From Glutamicibacter ardleyensis (GTDB lineage Bacteria > Actinomycetota > Actinomycetes > Actinomycetales > Micrococcaceae), in contig NZ_BMKX01000002.1 of the NCBI RefSeq assembly GCF_014644555.1, positions 62,001 through 126,000 on the forward strand: DNA of 64,000 bases. Reading direction: 5' to 3'. A model generated the notes under the pieces. The model made no database searches and was not told where the DNA came from. It saw only the letters and a program-made list of their open reading frames with translations. A program made the translations under genes and the position numbers. The number at the start of each line of letters is the position of its first letter. Position 1 is the stretch's first letter. Shown one piece after another: positions 17,801 to 25,420 of this stretch.

Positions 17801-18301
17801 GTCGGCATATGCAGCGACCTGCAGTAACGCTGAGACCCTGGCATGGCGTGCAAGTTTGGTGTCCCACACGGCCCAACTGCCATCTGGCTGACGGACTAAG
17901 AAGTCAGCAAATCCGATGAAGTTTCCGTCAAAAAAAGTGGCCTGGAAAATTACGTCAGCACCCTGACGCATGGTCTGAATAGTTTCGCGGTGCGCCGCTT
18001 TAAGCGCTGCTTCATTGATCTCGGGCCGGCCCAAGAACTGTTTCACACCCGTGCCGGTATGAGGGTCGTAATCGCCATACTTTTCGATCAGTTCAGCGAG
18101 CACCTTATGCTCGTGAACGTCGCCAAGCTCGGCAGTTCGTTGAAGCATCTGATCGGTGACCTTCGCAGGCTTTTCACGACGTCCGAGCCTCACATCGAGT
18201 AGGAACAACGACTGATACTGGCACTCGACGGCGACCGTTAGATCACTAGCGGAAAAGACGAACTGATCACCAAGGAAGAACACGGGGCCGGTGCCTTTCA
18301 C
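14825..18301 (-). CDS. RecB-like nuclease / RNase H-like / SF1 helicase fusion (TM0106 family)
   Basis: An 1158-residue multidomain protein. The N-terminal RecB-type nuclease has GFADFLV, VWDTKLAR and QVAAYADQL (about 125-170). A Cys cluster (LCGRCDFC, about 240) follows, then an RNase H-like domain opening with DIFFDFEGDP (about 330). The C-terminal SF1B (Upf1/Dna2-like) helicase has Walker A QGPPGTGKT (about 795), VIDEAGQF (about 895), GDPQQLP (about 925) and the end motifs VGTVDKFQGQEA and NVAISRGQWK. Such proteins are presumed to process branched DNA or RNA-DNA in repair; the role is not established. No operon partner. Confidence 0.88.
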   Translation of the reverse strand: MKGTGPVFFLGDQFVFSASDLTVAVECQYQSLFLLDVRLGRREKPAKVTDQMLQRTAELGDVHEHKVLAELIEKYGDYDPHTGTGVKQFLGRPEINEAALKAAHRETIQTMRQGADVIFQATFFDGNFIGFADFLVRQPDGSWAVWDTKLARHARVSALLQVAAYADQLQAENIDVHPQTTLVLGDGTHSVHRIDEILPVFRAQRQRFTTLVKNHIESNHQADWDSDSVRLCGRCDFCAEQVAATRDVLLVANMSMVQREKLRRQGVYTIDQLAGLTAMEGTSLARTVDQARMQLGIGEIDGTEHGVSYRVKSTQTITALPNPDQGDIFFDFEGDPLYQEPVDQTWGLEYLFGVVEHDTGSPVFRPFWAHSRAEERQAFLDFIEYVQQRRQQFPHMKIYHYAAYEKSALRKLSQIHIAGEEEVDQWLRENLLIDLYETVRNSLVVSTRSYSIKKLEPLYMKEHLRSGDVTDAGASVVAYAQYMSALDSSSDQQAAQILESIADYNEYDCLSTLRLRDWLLSLVNFQPQTLPEVSLLDEVPDEYEPTEEEVRLQDYLAQLPPNQVLSNDDRAIAMVAAATGYNRREKKQFWWEHFDRLSAPMDDWSDVRGVFLVDSAEILEDWHKATDRARTLTRVSKIYGTLAEGSLLSPGSGVFAMYAGPLPEGMEVDEDALRGGAFNATVVEVGEGWISLAEKTSGKIPEYGSFPVALTPGQPIATKSIDEALTQIAQEVGSMVPALPQQPGIDILRRIPPRLKTLPAPAAPLLMEGNAQVYPAVVQTLKDLDHSYLAVQGPPGTGKTFVASHVIHALVNEGWKIGVVAQSHAVVENVLRKAIEAGVHPDQVAKEVKHKDPVPWTGISPASLDEALSSPDGALVGGTSWTMTGKRIPAGSLDLLVIDEAGQFSLANTLAVSRAARNLLLLGDPQQLPQVTQGTHPQPVDESALGWLSEGRAVLPEELGYFLATSWRMHPELCQKVSALSYDHKLFSAPAAGRRELDESLPGVETHFVHHQGNTTSSIEEATAIVELVREQLGKTWNPGSAEPARALAPRDILVVAAYNAQVNLVRDVLEAENLAEVRVGTVDKFQGQEAPVVLVTMACSSAQDASRGIEFLLNRNRINVAISRGQWKAVIVRSERLTDFLPSNPAALSQLGAFMAL

Positions 18302-18366
18302 AGACTGAATGCTTACCTAGTCAACGTAGCACTCGGCCCCGACAGTTTGAGGTATATTGCCCCGAC

Positions 18367-18675
18367 TTACTGGCCCTTCTTAGCTCCACCCAAGATCAAC
18401 GAAAGCACGCCTACAGCTGCAGTTACCGAGTTAACCGCTGGCCATGCGCCAATTTTCTTAGACAGTGGATGTGATGCGCCAAAAGCAACGAGATAGGTCG
18501 TGACTAGGGCGGTTGCTTTCACAGTTCCAGCATCCTTCTTCCAGAGCAAAAATGCTCCAGTACCAGCAACTGCCAGGACCACCGCAGCCAGCGGGCGCTT
18601 CTCGGTGATGCGGCCAGTGGCGTAGCCGCCGGTCAAACCGGTGACTGCAATAGCGGTAGAAGCCAAACGAGACAT
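18367..18675 (-). CDS. small hydrophobic membrane protein of unknown function
   Basis: A 102-residue protein with three or four predicted membrane segments (AIAVTGLTGGYATG, AAVVLAVAGTGAFLLW, ALVTTYLVAFGASH, AVGVLSLILGG) and a basic C-terminus. The frame extends upstream to 18882, but GGAGG lies 5 bases before the ATG at 18675, and family-like length and hydrophobicity begin there. It is divergent from the M50-like gene at 18835. I do not recognise a characterised family. Confidence 0.7.
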   Translation of the reverse strand: MSRLASTAIAVTGLTGGYATGRITEKRPLAAVVLAVAGTGAFLLWKKDAGTVKATALVTTYLVAFGASHPLSKKIGAWPAVNSVTAAVGVLSLILGGAKKGQ

Positions 18676-18834
18676 CAAAACCTCCATAGATAAAACTCTT
18701 ACATTGACGTGCTCAAGGCTATGACCGTCACCTGTGACGATCCCCAGAAGTTTCGACATAGACGAAGTGGCAACCGGGCGAATCGTGCGGGGATTGAAAG
18801 AATGGTGACACTTGGCGAGCGAAGGACTTTGGGA

Positions 18835-19560
18835 ATGGACATGACCGTAAACTTCAACGATGCCTGGGACCGTTTGTGGCAACCGCAGATTGTCGACTTG
18901 GCTACCGGACAGTGGGTTGTACTTTTAGTCTTGGTGCTGGGACTGGTTCTTCCACGACCGATTTGGCGTATCACTGGAATGTATTCAACTTTGGTACATG
19001 AATTGGGCCATGTCATCAGTGCGTTGTTTACCGGACGCTTTGTCACCGGACTCCGTTTGGGATGGGATCACTCTGGAGAAGTGGTGAGTAGAGGCCGTGG
19101 CAAAGCCTCGATTATCATCTCAGGGATCTTTGGGTACCCCGCGCCGCTGTTAATCTCAGCTGCATTACTCTGGGCTACTGCCACAGGATATGCAGGCAGG
19201 GCCTTAGGGATTTACGCCTTATTCTTCGTGCTCGCTCTGGTGTTCGTACGTAATTGGCCAGCATTTGTGGTGTGTAGTGCAAGTGCCGTGATTGCACTCG
19301 GAGTGGTTTTCTTTGCGCCTTCCAGTGCCTATATTTATCTGGCTCTACTCCTGGGCGGTTTTCTCTTCTGCTCAGGATTGCGCGATTTCATCAAACTTCT
19401 CGCAGTGCATACCTGGCGGCGCCAAGATATTGAGCAATCCGACGCCTATTTAATTGCGCGTTCTACCGGAACTTTTGCCACCCTGTGGTTACTGGTCATT
19501 ATGCTTCTTGGGGCCATCGGAATATTTCTAGGATTCCAAAGTATCGTGAGGCTGCTGTAG
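18835..19560 (+). CDS. M50-family (site-2-protease-like) membrane metallopeptidase homologue
   Basis: A 241-residue polytopic membrane protein. STLVHELGHVISALFTG contains the HExxH-type zinc site (HELGH) inside a membrane segment, as in the M50B-like group. Seven or so hydrophobic segments follow. Canonical M50 proteases have a second metal ligand Asp in a later NxxPxxxLDG motif; I see no clear copy, so proteolytic activity is uncertain. Start: ATG at 18835 with GAAGGA 8 bases upstream, although the frame is open from 18709. Its 3' end overlaps the convergent BrkB-like gene by 33 bp. Confidence 0.7.
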   Translation: MDMTVNFNDAWDRLWQPQIVDLATGQWVVLLVLVLGLVLPRPIWRITGMYSTLVHELGHVISALFTGRFVTGLRLGWDHSGEVVSRGRGKASIIISGIFGYPAPLLISAALLWATATGYAGRALGIYALFFVLALVFVRNWPAFVVCSASAVIALGVVFFAPSSAYIYLALLLGGFLFCSGLRDFIKLLAVHTWRRQDIEQSDAYLIARSTGTFATLWLLVIMLLGAIGIFLGFQSIVRLL

Positions 19561-20706
19561 ATTTTTGACCACTCGACGGCGTGAAATGAGCCAAGCTGCA
19601 GATGCTGCGATGCCAATAGGAAGCCATTTGGCCTTCCGCTTGGTACGCCCGAATGGGTCAATTTCCATGTCCTGCAGAGGATCGCCACCGTGACTAATTC
19701 GAATGTCTTGAGCGCGAACCAAGTCCTTATATACAGCGAGTTGTTCACGAGCCACCATAGTGTCATCGCGTAGTGGAAGCTGTACTTCTTCTGCGGAAGC
19801 CATTCCAGTTCGCAATTGCCGCAGGCGAGTGAACTCAATGTCGACTAGCGCTCCAATGATCAAAGCGATATTACTGATCCAGCAGGCAAGTACAAGAACG
19901 ATGACGCCACCGATTGCGCCGTAGGTAGCTGAGTAACTTGCAAACGTGGAAAGGTAAACGGCGAAGCCAACCGCCGAAAGACCCAGTACAATCAGCGCGG
20001 TGAAAGTTCCCGGGGAGAACCAACGAAATTTCAGGCGTTTAACGTTGGGAGTGAAGTGATAGAGCAAAGCCAGAACCAATAAGATCATGACAAAGAGCAC
20101 TGGCGGTTTAGCAAGGTTGAGGATCAGTACAAAGCTGTCACCCAAACCAAAAATATTTCCAATGCCGTGTGCGACGGAACCAGAAGTTACTAGTAACGCT
20201 AGCGAAATGACTGCGACTATCATGATGAGCACAGTGATGGCGAACATCTGTGGTCGGCGCTTCCATTGGGGTCGTCCCTCACGAACCCCATATAGCCGGT
20301 TCATTTGTCGGCTAAACGCAGTGACGTAACCGGAAGTGCTCCACAGCGCACCGAGTGAACCGATGAGAATGGCCCAGAAAGTACCTTGGGTGGAGGTAGC
20401 AAGCCCCGTAAGAAGTTGTTCGGCTGTTTCCACAAGTTGCTGTGAGTCGCTAGTTTGTTGTCCGCTCGCAGCGAGGCTCTGTTGCAACAAATCCAACATC
20501 CACTGAGTACTGCTCTCGCTGGCTCCCACTAGTGACAGCAGAGATATTAATGCCAAGAGTCCGGGGAACATTGCAAGCACCATATAGTAAGAAAGCGAAG
20601 CTGCACCGTCGAGCCCGTCGTTACGGAAGAACTCACGCATAGCGCGTGGGTAACAACTCATCGCTTCGCTCATTCGTTGCTTGGTGAATCGGTCTCTCAG
20701 TGCCAT
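19528..20706 (-). CDS. YihY/BrkB-family inner-membrane protein
   Basis: A 392-residue protein with six predicted membrane spans and the BrkB/YihY hallmarks: DGLDGAASLSYYMVLAMFPGL at the first span, GALWSTSGYVTAFSRQMNRLYGV and, later, SYSATYGAIGGVIVLVLACWISN. The C-terminal 100 residues are cytoplasmic and basic. The molecular role of the family is not established; older RNase BN naming is wrong. Start at the ATG at 20706, preceded by AAAGGGAT. The end overlaps the M50-like gene by 33 bp (tail to tail). Confidence 0.85.
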   Translation of the reverse strand: MALRDRFTKQRMSEAMSCYPRAMREFFRNDGLDGAASLSYYMVLAMFPGLLALISLLSLVGASESSTQWMLDLLQQSLAASGQQTSDSQQLVETAEQLLTGLATSTQGTFWAILIGSLGALWSTSGYVTAFSRQMNRLYGVREGRPQWKRRPQMFAITVLIMIVAVISLALLVTSGSVAHGIGNIFGLGDSFVLILNLAKPPVLFVMILLVLALLYHFTPNVKRLKFRWFSPGTFTALIVLGLSAVGFAVYLSTFASYSATYGAIGGVIVLVLACWISNIALIIGALVDIEFTRLRQLRTGMASAEEVQLPLRDDTMVAREQLAVYKDLVRAQDIRISHGGDPLQDMEIDPFGRTKRKAKWLPIGIAASAAWLISRRRVVKNLQQPHDTLES

Positions 20707-21130
20707 CGGATCCCTTTGAGTATCGGCTTGCAGAAGCACATTTCATCCTTCTGCGTTCCAGACTACCTAAATAGTGTGCGGTGGGGCGCGAGTTGAAAGC
20801 CGATTGCCATCTTCCTGATCATCGTGAAAGGAGCTGACGGTATTTGCCGGATTGCTTGTCCAGCAGTTTTCGTTCCTGAGCGACGTATTATCTAAAGTTT
20901 TAAGAGGCCGGTGTGAATGCTGAGAAAATAATGCAACGTTTATCACAAACAGCTGATCGATTTCCACCTAAAGAGCGTAACGTTTTGGTCGGCAGAACCC
21001 TCGAAGTTGATCCAAAAACTGGTTCTCTGAAAATTTTTTTGAGTGTTTTGACCTGTAAATACGGTCTTTCTGGGTGGTTCCTGAGTTGCGCTGGGTGTGG
21101 GGTCATGCGCTATGGTCATTTATAACGTTT
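20707..21130. other. long intergenic region before the rpf leader
   Basis: From the BrkB-like start to the rpf gene there are 576 bases without a convincing gene. Short open frames (for example 20913-21125 on the plus strand) have no recognisable product. The region is AT-rich and probably carries the promoter of rpf; TATGGT or TATAAC near 21110-21125 could be a -10, but no good -35 is visible. The foldable leader at 21133-21256 follows. Confidence 0.4.
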
Positions 21131-21132
21131 CG

Positions 21133-21256
21133 ATAACACTCGCTGTGTTATGGGGAAACACGCACTGCGGGGACTTCCAAACCGCTCGCCATGGCAGTGC
21201 TTCAGAAAAGTCGAAATGCGACGCTGAGCGGTGCACGAGGATGGCCTAGGAAGGCC
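21133..21256 (+). promoter_or_regulatory. structured leader of rpf, candidate riboswitch
   Basis: Paired segments in order: ATAACAC/GTGTTAT (21133-21139 with 21145-21151), GCACTGC/GCAGTGC (21162-21168 with 21194-21200), a possible pseudoknot CCGCTC (21182-21187) with GAGCGG (21236-21241), and GGCCT/AGGCC (21243-21247 with 21252-21256). The last hairpin covers AGGAAGG, a ribosome-binding-site-like sequence. Actinobacterial rpf genes are known to carry c-di-AMP (ydaO-type) riboswitches; the conserved core of that class is not clearly visible here, so the class is open. Confidence 0.4.
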
Positions 21257-21282
21257 TGAGCGTGGAAGAGCACTGGAGAATC

Positions 21283-22023
21283 ATGATCCAGCAGAAGACC
21301 AAGAACATCATTCGTCGTGGCGGAGCCACCTTGGCTGCCGTGGCAGTTGCAAGCACCGCGGTAGTCGCTTCGACCGTGCCAGCCTCGGCTGCAAGCACCT
21401 GGGACAAGTTGGCTCAGTGTGAGTCCGGCGGAAACTGGTCCATCAATACCGGCAACGGTTACTACGGTGGTCTGCAGTTCTCAGCTTCGACTTGGAAGGC
21501 ATTTGGTGGCTCAGGTATGGCCCACCAGGCTTCGAAGGCCGAGCAGATCCGTGTTGCAAGCAAGGTTCAAAAAGCCCAGGGTTGGGGTGCATGGCCAGCA
21601 TGTACCGCGAAGCTAGGTATTAGCGGTTCCCCTTCGGGCAGCTCGACCCAGTCAGCGCCGAAGCAGTCCGCTCCTAAGCAGCAGGCTGCTCCGAAGCAGC
21701 AGAGCACTCAGAAGGCCGCTCCAAAGCAGAGCACCCAGAAGGCTGCCCCATCGCAGTCGCTGGAGCGCACCACCAGCTCTAAGAAGGTTGCTCAGCCAAA
21801 CGCGGGCAAGCATGTCGAAGCAGCTCCAAAGGCACCAGTGTTCAATATCAAGGTTTCCGACTCGGGTAAGAACTACACCGTGAAGTCCGGCGATACCTTG
21901 GCAGAGATTGCTGACAGCTTGGGCGTAAAGGACTGGCGTGGCCTGTTTGTCTTGAACGATGATCAGCTGACCAACCCAGACGTGATCATGGTCGGACAGA
22001 CCTTGAACGTTCCAGCGAACTAA
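21283..22023 (+). CDS. rpf: resuscitation-promoting factor with LysM domain
   Basis: A 246-residue secreted muralytic protein. The signal peptide ends at about ...TVPASA. The Rpf domain follows (STWDKLAQCESGGNWSIN, with the catalytic Glu in CESGG; YYGGLQFSASTWKAFGG). A Lys/Gln/Ala/Pro-rich linker of near-repeats (APKQ, TQKA) leads to a C-terminal LysM domain (YTVKSGDTLAEIAD to VGQTLNV) that binds peptidoglycan. It cleaves cell-wall glycan and wakes dormant cells. The ATG at 21283 gives a normal signal peptide; a GTG at 21262 with AGGAAGG 7 bases upstream would add seven residues. Confidence 0.93.
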   Translation: MIQQKTKNIIRRGGATLAAVAVASTAVVASTVPASAASTWDKLAQCESGGNWSINTGNGYYGGLQFSASTWKAFGGSGMAHQASKAEQIRVASKVQKAQGWGAWPACTAKLGISGSPSGSSTQSAPKQSAPKQQAAPKQQSTQKAAPKQSTQKAAPSQSLERTTSSKKVAQPNAGKHVEAAPKAPVFNIKVSDSGKNYTVKSGDTLAEIADSLGVKDWRGLFVLNDDQLTNPDVIMVGQTLNVPAN

Positions 22024-22037
22024 GTTCGCTTTCCGCA

Positions 22038-22081
22038 TTGAGCTCATGTCATTCCCCGGTTGGGGAATGACATGAGCTCAA
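22038..22081 (+). terminator. 20-bp perfect hairpin after rpf
   Basis: Bases 22038-22057 (TTGAGCTCATGTCATTCCCC) pair exactly with 22062-22081 around the loop GGTT. No T-run follows, but the stem is very stable and is placed 15 bp after the rpf stop. Confidence 0.8.
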
Positions 22082-22165
22082 AGTGTTTAATCGGTGAAAG
22101 AATTTCTCTTGCCTGACTACCAGGAATTGCTTGATTGCTCTGGATCCTGATGACATCCTAGATGA

Positions 22166-23554
22166 ATGCCTCCTAAGCGGTTTCCGACACATCAGTTCAC
22201 CGAAGGCTCAGGGCGATTGCCACGCCTCGACACGGATTTTGTTCATGAGGGTCTCGTTGATGGGCAGCGGGCTCAGCACTGGCAAGGACCTCGTCGCTGG
22301 TGGGGTGGCCCGCTGGATGTTGAAGGATTAGCGCTGGCGGCTACCGAACTGTGCGTCGCAGCGATTAATAAATTGATCGATGTCGAGGGTATGTACTCGG
22401 TCGATGCTCACGGGGTTGCTCAAGTTTTTGCTTCATCCGAGCATCTGAGCGTTGATGGTCGGCAAATACCATCGTTCGGCGTGAACTCCAGATTCTTTCG
22501 CACTCGTGATGGGTGGATACGCACTCATGCTAACTATGAACATCATCAGCGGGCATTGCATCGAGCGATAAATTTTGAGCCATCGGAAAATTTATCGAAG
22601 TACCTTCTGACTCGGTCGGCTGAAGATGCGGCGGCAGATATTACCGAACATGGCGGAATTGCCGCCAGCGTTCGGTCAAGGGTGCAGTGGAACAATACTG
22701 AGATGGGAAAATGCGCGTCGCGTGGCCCCTGGGCGGACTTCACAATGAGTGAAGTGACCCAAGGGCGGCTTTGGACGTACTCTGATGACCCAGTTAAACC
22801 ACTTCGAGGGCTGCGCGTCTTGGACTTTACGCGCGTAATCGCCGGCCCGACGGCGTCGCGCACCTTGGCCATGTGGGGCGCCGAGGTGCTCCGGGTAGAC
22901 CCGCCGCACATGCCCGAACTCAGTGGTCAATATATTGTGACGGGATTCGGCAAGAAGAGTATTGAGGCGGATCTGCGCGAGGCACACCAGCTTAGTGAGG
23001 TCCACAACCTGCTTGCAGGTGCTGATGTTGTATTGCTCGGATATCGACCAAGAGCGTTAGAGCCCTTTGGACTAAATGAGCATTTGCTGCGCGAAAAGTA
23101 TCCGAACCTCATCATTGGCGAGCTTTGCGCTTGGGGGTATGACGGACCCTATGCATTTAATCGGGGATTCGACAGTATCGTCCAAGCCGCCTCTGGGATC
23201 GCCGAAATTTACCAGGATGTCCGTGGCAGGCCGGGAGCTTTGCCGGTGCAAGCGTTGGACCATTCGGTCGGTTATGGGTTGGCTGCAGCCATTATCGCCT
23301 TAGCCGATGCCCGGCATATCCAAAGGCGAACTGGACATGTGCGTTTTTCGCTGGCGCGGACCGCCGCAAGCTTGCTTGACCTACCCGTCACGAAGGCTCC
23401 ACTTGAACCTCTGCGCAAGCCCATCCTGCGGACCATGGGCAGTACCTTCGGAGTGCTGAGCTACGTCCCGCCACCATTCCGTGTCTCGGGAATTTCAATG
23501 GACTATTTGTCACCGCCGCCGGCGTACGGTGCCAGCGCCCCAGTTTGGTCATGA
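22166..23554 (+). CDS. class III CoA transferase (CaiB/BaiF family)
   Basis: A 462-residue protein whose second half is a clear family III CoA transferase: LRGLRVLDFTRVIAGPTASR (about 212), WGAEVLRVDPP, a central Gly-rich region and VQALDHSVGYGLAAAIIAL, where the Asp is at the position of the catalytic residue. The first 200 residues look like a second, degenerate copy of the fold, as in long family members. The CoA donor and acceptor are unknown. The ATG lacks a good ribosome-binding site. It ends 20 bp from the convergent PaaX-like gene; both sit beside tryptophan and aromatic-acid catabolic genes. Confidence 0.82.
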   Translation: MPPKRFPTHQFTEGSGRLPRLDTDFVHEGLVDGQRAQHWQGPRRWWGGPLDVEGLALAATELCVAAINKLIDVEGMYSVDAHGVAQVFASSEHLSVDGRQIPSFGVNSRFFRTRDGWIRTHANYEHHQRALHRAINFEPSENLSKYLLTRSAEDAAADITEHGGIAASVRSRVQWNNTEMGKCASRGPWADFTMSEVTQGRLWTYSDDPVKPLRGLRVLDFTRVIAGPTASRTLAMWGAEVLRVDPPHMPELSGQYIVTGFGKKSIEADLREAHQLSEVHNLLAGADVVLLGYRPRALEPFGLNEHLLREKYPNLIIGELCAWGYDGPYAFNRGFDSIVQAASGIAEIYQDVRGRPGALPVQALDHSVGYGLAAAIIALADARHIQRRTGHVRFSLARTAASLLDLPVTKAPLEPLRKPILRTMGSTFGVLSYVPPPFRVSGISMDYLSPPPAYGASAPVWS

Positions 23555-23574
23555 GCCAAGTCCGCTACGTTGAG

Positions 23575-24432
23575 CTAGCGGCCCAATAGTAGGGAAGCGT
23601 ACCTTTGCGCCCTGACCTTGCAGGATTCTGATATTTCCAAAAAACGCTGTCGGCTTTCCTGTCCGGGCCAGCTCTCGGGAAGCATTGCTTCGGGAAGCCC
23701 CGGGTCTAGGTAAGGTATAGCGCGCCACGCATCGATGAGAGTGACGTAGCTTCGGTAGGCGATGTGTTCGCCAGCAGAGGCTGCGTCGAGTCCTGCGGTA
23801 GTTGCTAGGAATGCATGATGCAGCTTTGAAATCTTTGCTAGATCCCACCACTGCGCTGCGGCTTGCCGGGCATCTCCGGGGTACTGAGGACTTTGGGCAA
23901 CAAAAAGTGTCGCATACCTTCGCGCTTCGAGCGCATTGAGCACTTCTAATACTTCAGCATGAAGGTATTCGGGAAAGATCCAAAGGCCTGCCGAGACAAG
24001 TCCGCCACCGAGCTGAATGAAATGTTTGCGTAGCTGATGGCGTAGTGCGCGCAGCGACTCGGGCACGGAGAAGGCAACTAACACCCAGTGATCTGCGTTC
24101 GACATGTTCCGCGGCGTAAAGATTCGTCTATTGCCACGGGCAAACATCGCCTTGGCGGGAGCAGTGACCGTCAGCTCGCCCGTTTGCACCGGTTCTAGCA
24201 GTCCGCGGTCGATGAGCCGAGAGATCGCTGTTTGTGCTGCGGGAGAGGAAATTCCTGCCGCGCAGGCCAGCTCGATAGCTCGAGGCCGGGGGATAGGGGC
24301 GCTCTGGTGGCGCAGATAGAGACCGGCGATGGTTCGCACCACCGATGCTGCGCTGCCAGAGCGCGACTCAAAATCATCGAGGGCGAACGCGGCCAGGGAG
24401 CTAGCTGGCGCCAATTTCGGTGCGCACCGCAA
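23575..24432 (-). CDS. PaaX-family transcriptional regulator
   Basis: A 285-residue regulator with a winged-helix N-terminus (SPAAQTAISRLIDRGLLEPV, about 58-77), a central DHWVLVAFSVPESLRALRHQLRKH segment in PaaX style, and the C-terminal DPGLPEAMLPESWPG motif. PaaX proteins repress phenylacetate or related catabolic genes and bind CoA esters. The frame starts at TTG (24432), inside the last 32 bases of kynA, and no later Met gives a full domain, so it is probably translated by coupling to kynA. Its target may be kynA or the nearby CoA transferase. Confidence 0.75.
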   Translation of the reverse strand: MRCAPKLAPASSLAAFALDDFESRSGSAASVVRTIAGLYLRHQSAPIPRPRAIELACAAGISSPAAQTAISRLIDRGLLEPVQTGELTVTAPAKAMFARGNRRIFTPRNMSNADHWVLVAFSVPESLRALRHQLRKHFIQLGGGLVSAGLWIFPEYLHAEVLEVLNALEARRYATLFVAQSPQYPGDARQAAAQWWDLAKISKLHHAFLATTAGLDAASAGEHIAYRSYVTLIDAWRAIPYLDPGLPEAMLPESWPGQESRQRFLEISESCKVRAQRYASLLLGR

Positions 24433-25270
24433 ATAGTTCCGGGAAGAACGTCAGATCTAGAGCTCGCTTGAGGAAGCTCACGCCGGAGGATCCTCCGGTA
24501 CCTGTTTTGAACCCGATGGTTCGTTGCACCACGCGCATATGGCGGAATCGCCAAGCCTGGAAGTTGTCTTCGACATCAACCAAATCTTCGCAGGCCTGAT
24601 AGAGGTTCCACGCGGTATCTTCGGACTCATAGATTTCCTTGAACACCGGAAGCAGCGATTCTTGGTATTCCCAGGGTTTGGTGACATCACGTTCGAGGAT
24701 TTCGGCAGGAATTTTATATCCCTGACGCGAGAGTGCGGCTAAGAACGCGTCGTACAGTGTCGGCTCGTGCAGCAGCTGTGTGAGTGTCGCATGGGCCTGT
24801 GGATCTGCCTCGTGCACCTTGAGCATTCCTTCGTGCTTGTTGCCGAGAATGAATTCCACCGCCCGGTACTGGAATGACTGAAAGCCTGAAGATGAGCCAA
24901 GGAACCCGCGGAACTGTGCATACTCGCGCGGCGTCAGCGTGGCCAGCACGGACCATTGTTCGGTCAGGGTTTTCTGAATGTGCTTGACACGGGCGAGGCA
25001 TTTGAGCGCCTTGCTCAGGTCATCGGCCTCGATCAGCCGGCGCGCTTCGAGCAGTTCATGCAGCATCAGCTTGAGCCAGAGCTCGCTGGTTTGGTGCTGG
25101 ATGATGAACAGCATTTCATCGTGGTGCTCGGGAACGCTTACCGGATGCTGTGCGGAAAGAATTCGTTCCAGATCCAGGTAGCTTCCGTAGGACATGGCAT
25201 TTCGGAAGTCGGTACGGACTCCGGACTCGATATCACGCTGATTTACGGGCTTAGCTTGTTCATTGCTCAT
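24401..25270 (-). CDS. kynA: tryptophan 2,3-dioxygenase
   Basis: A 289-residue haem dioxygenase that opens the indole ring of L-tryptophan to N-formylkynurenine, the first step of the kynurenine route. Recognisable blocks: MSYGSYLDLERIL, HDEMLFIIQHQTSELWLKLMLHEL (in two parts), FRGFLGSSSGFQSFQYR, and RFRHMRVVQRTIGFKTGTGG with the proximal haem His. Length is usual. No formamidase or kynureninase lies nearby, so the rest of the pathway must be elsewhere. It heads a two-gene unit with the PaaX-like regulator and is divergent from the FMN reductase. Confidence 0.93.
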   Translation of the reverse strand: MSNEQAKPVNQRDIESGVRTDFRNAMSYGSYLDLERILSAQHPVSVPEHHDEMLFIIQHQTSELWLKLMLHELLEARRLIEADDLSKALKCLARVKHIQKTLTEQWSVLATLTPREYAQFRGFLGSSSGFQSFQYRAVEFILGNKHEGMLKVHEADPQAHATLTQLLHEPTLYDAFLAALSRQGYKIPAEILERDVTKPWEYQESLLPVFKEIYESEDTAWNLYQACEDLVDVEDNFQAWRFRHMRVVQRTIGFKTGTGGSSGVSFLKRALDLTFFPELFAVRTEIGAS

Positions 25271-25420
25271 GAGCTTGATTATATCAATTTCTTGGCGAGC
25301 GTCACAATACTGAAAATCCGCGAATGTGAGTTCGCAAACTTTCCGGAATTCTGGAATAGATTCTGCGATACTCTCGTTATTACATGCATACGCATATAAA
25401 TTTGAATCGAGGATGAGAAA

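Noticed and set aside
20767-20967. 66-codon minus-strand frame upstream of the BrkB-like gene
   Set aside because: No ribosome-binding site, no domain, and irregular composition; probably chance.
20913-21125. 70-codon plus-strand frame before rpf
   Set aside because: No recognisable product, no good ribosome-binding site, and it occupies the probable promoter region of rpf.
21640-21790. Tandem APKQ/TQKA codon repeats in rpf as a repeat or CRISPR-like element
   Set aside because: They are imperfect, in frame, and code for the usual low-complexity linker between the Rpf and LysM domains.
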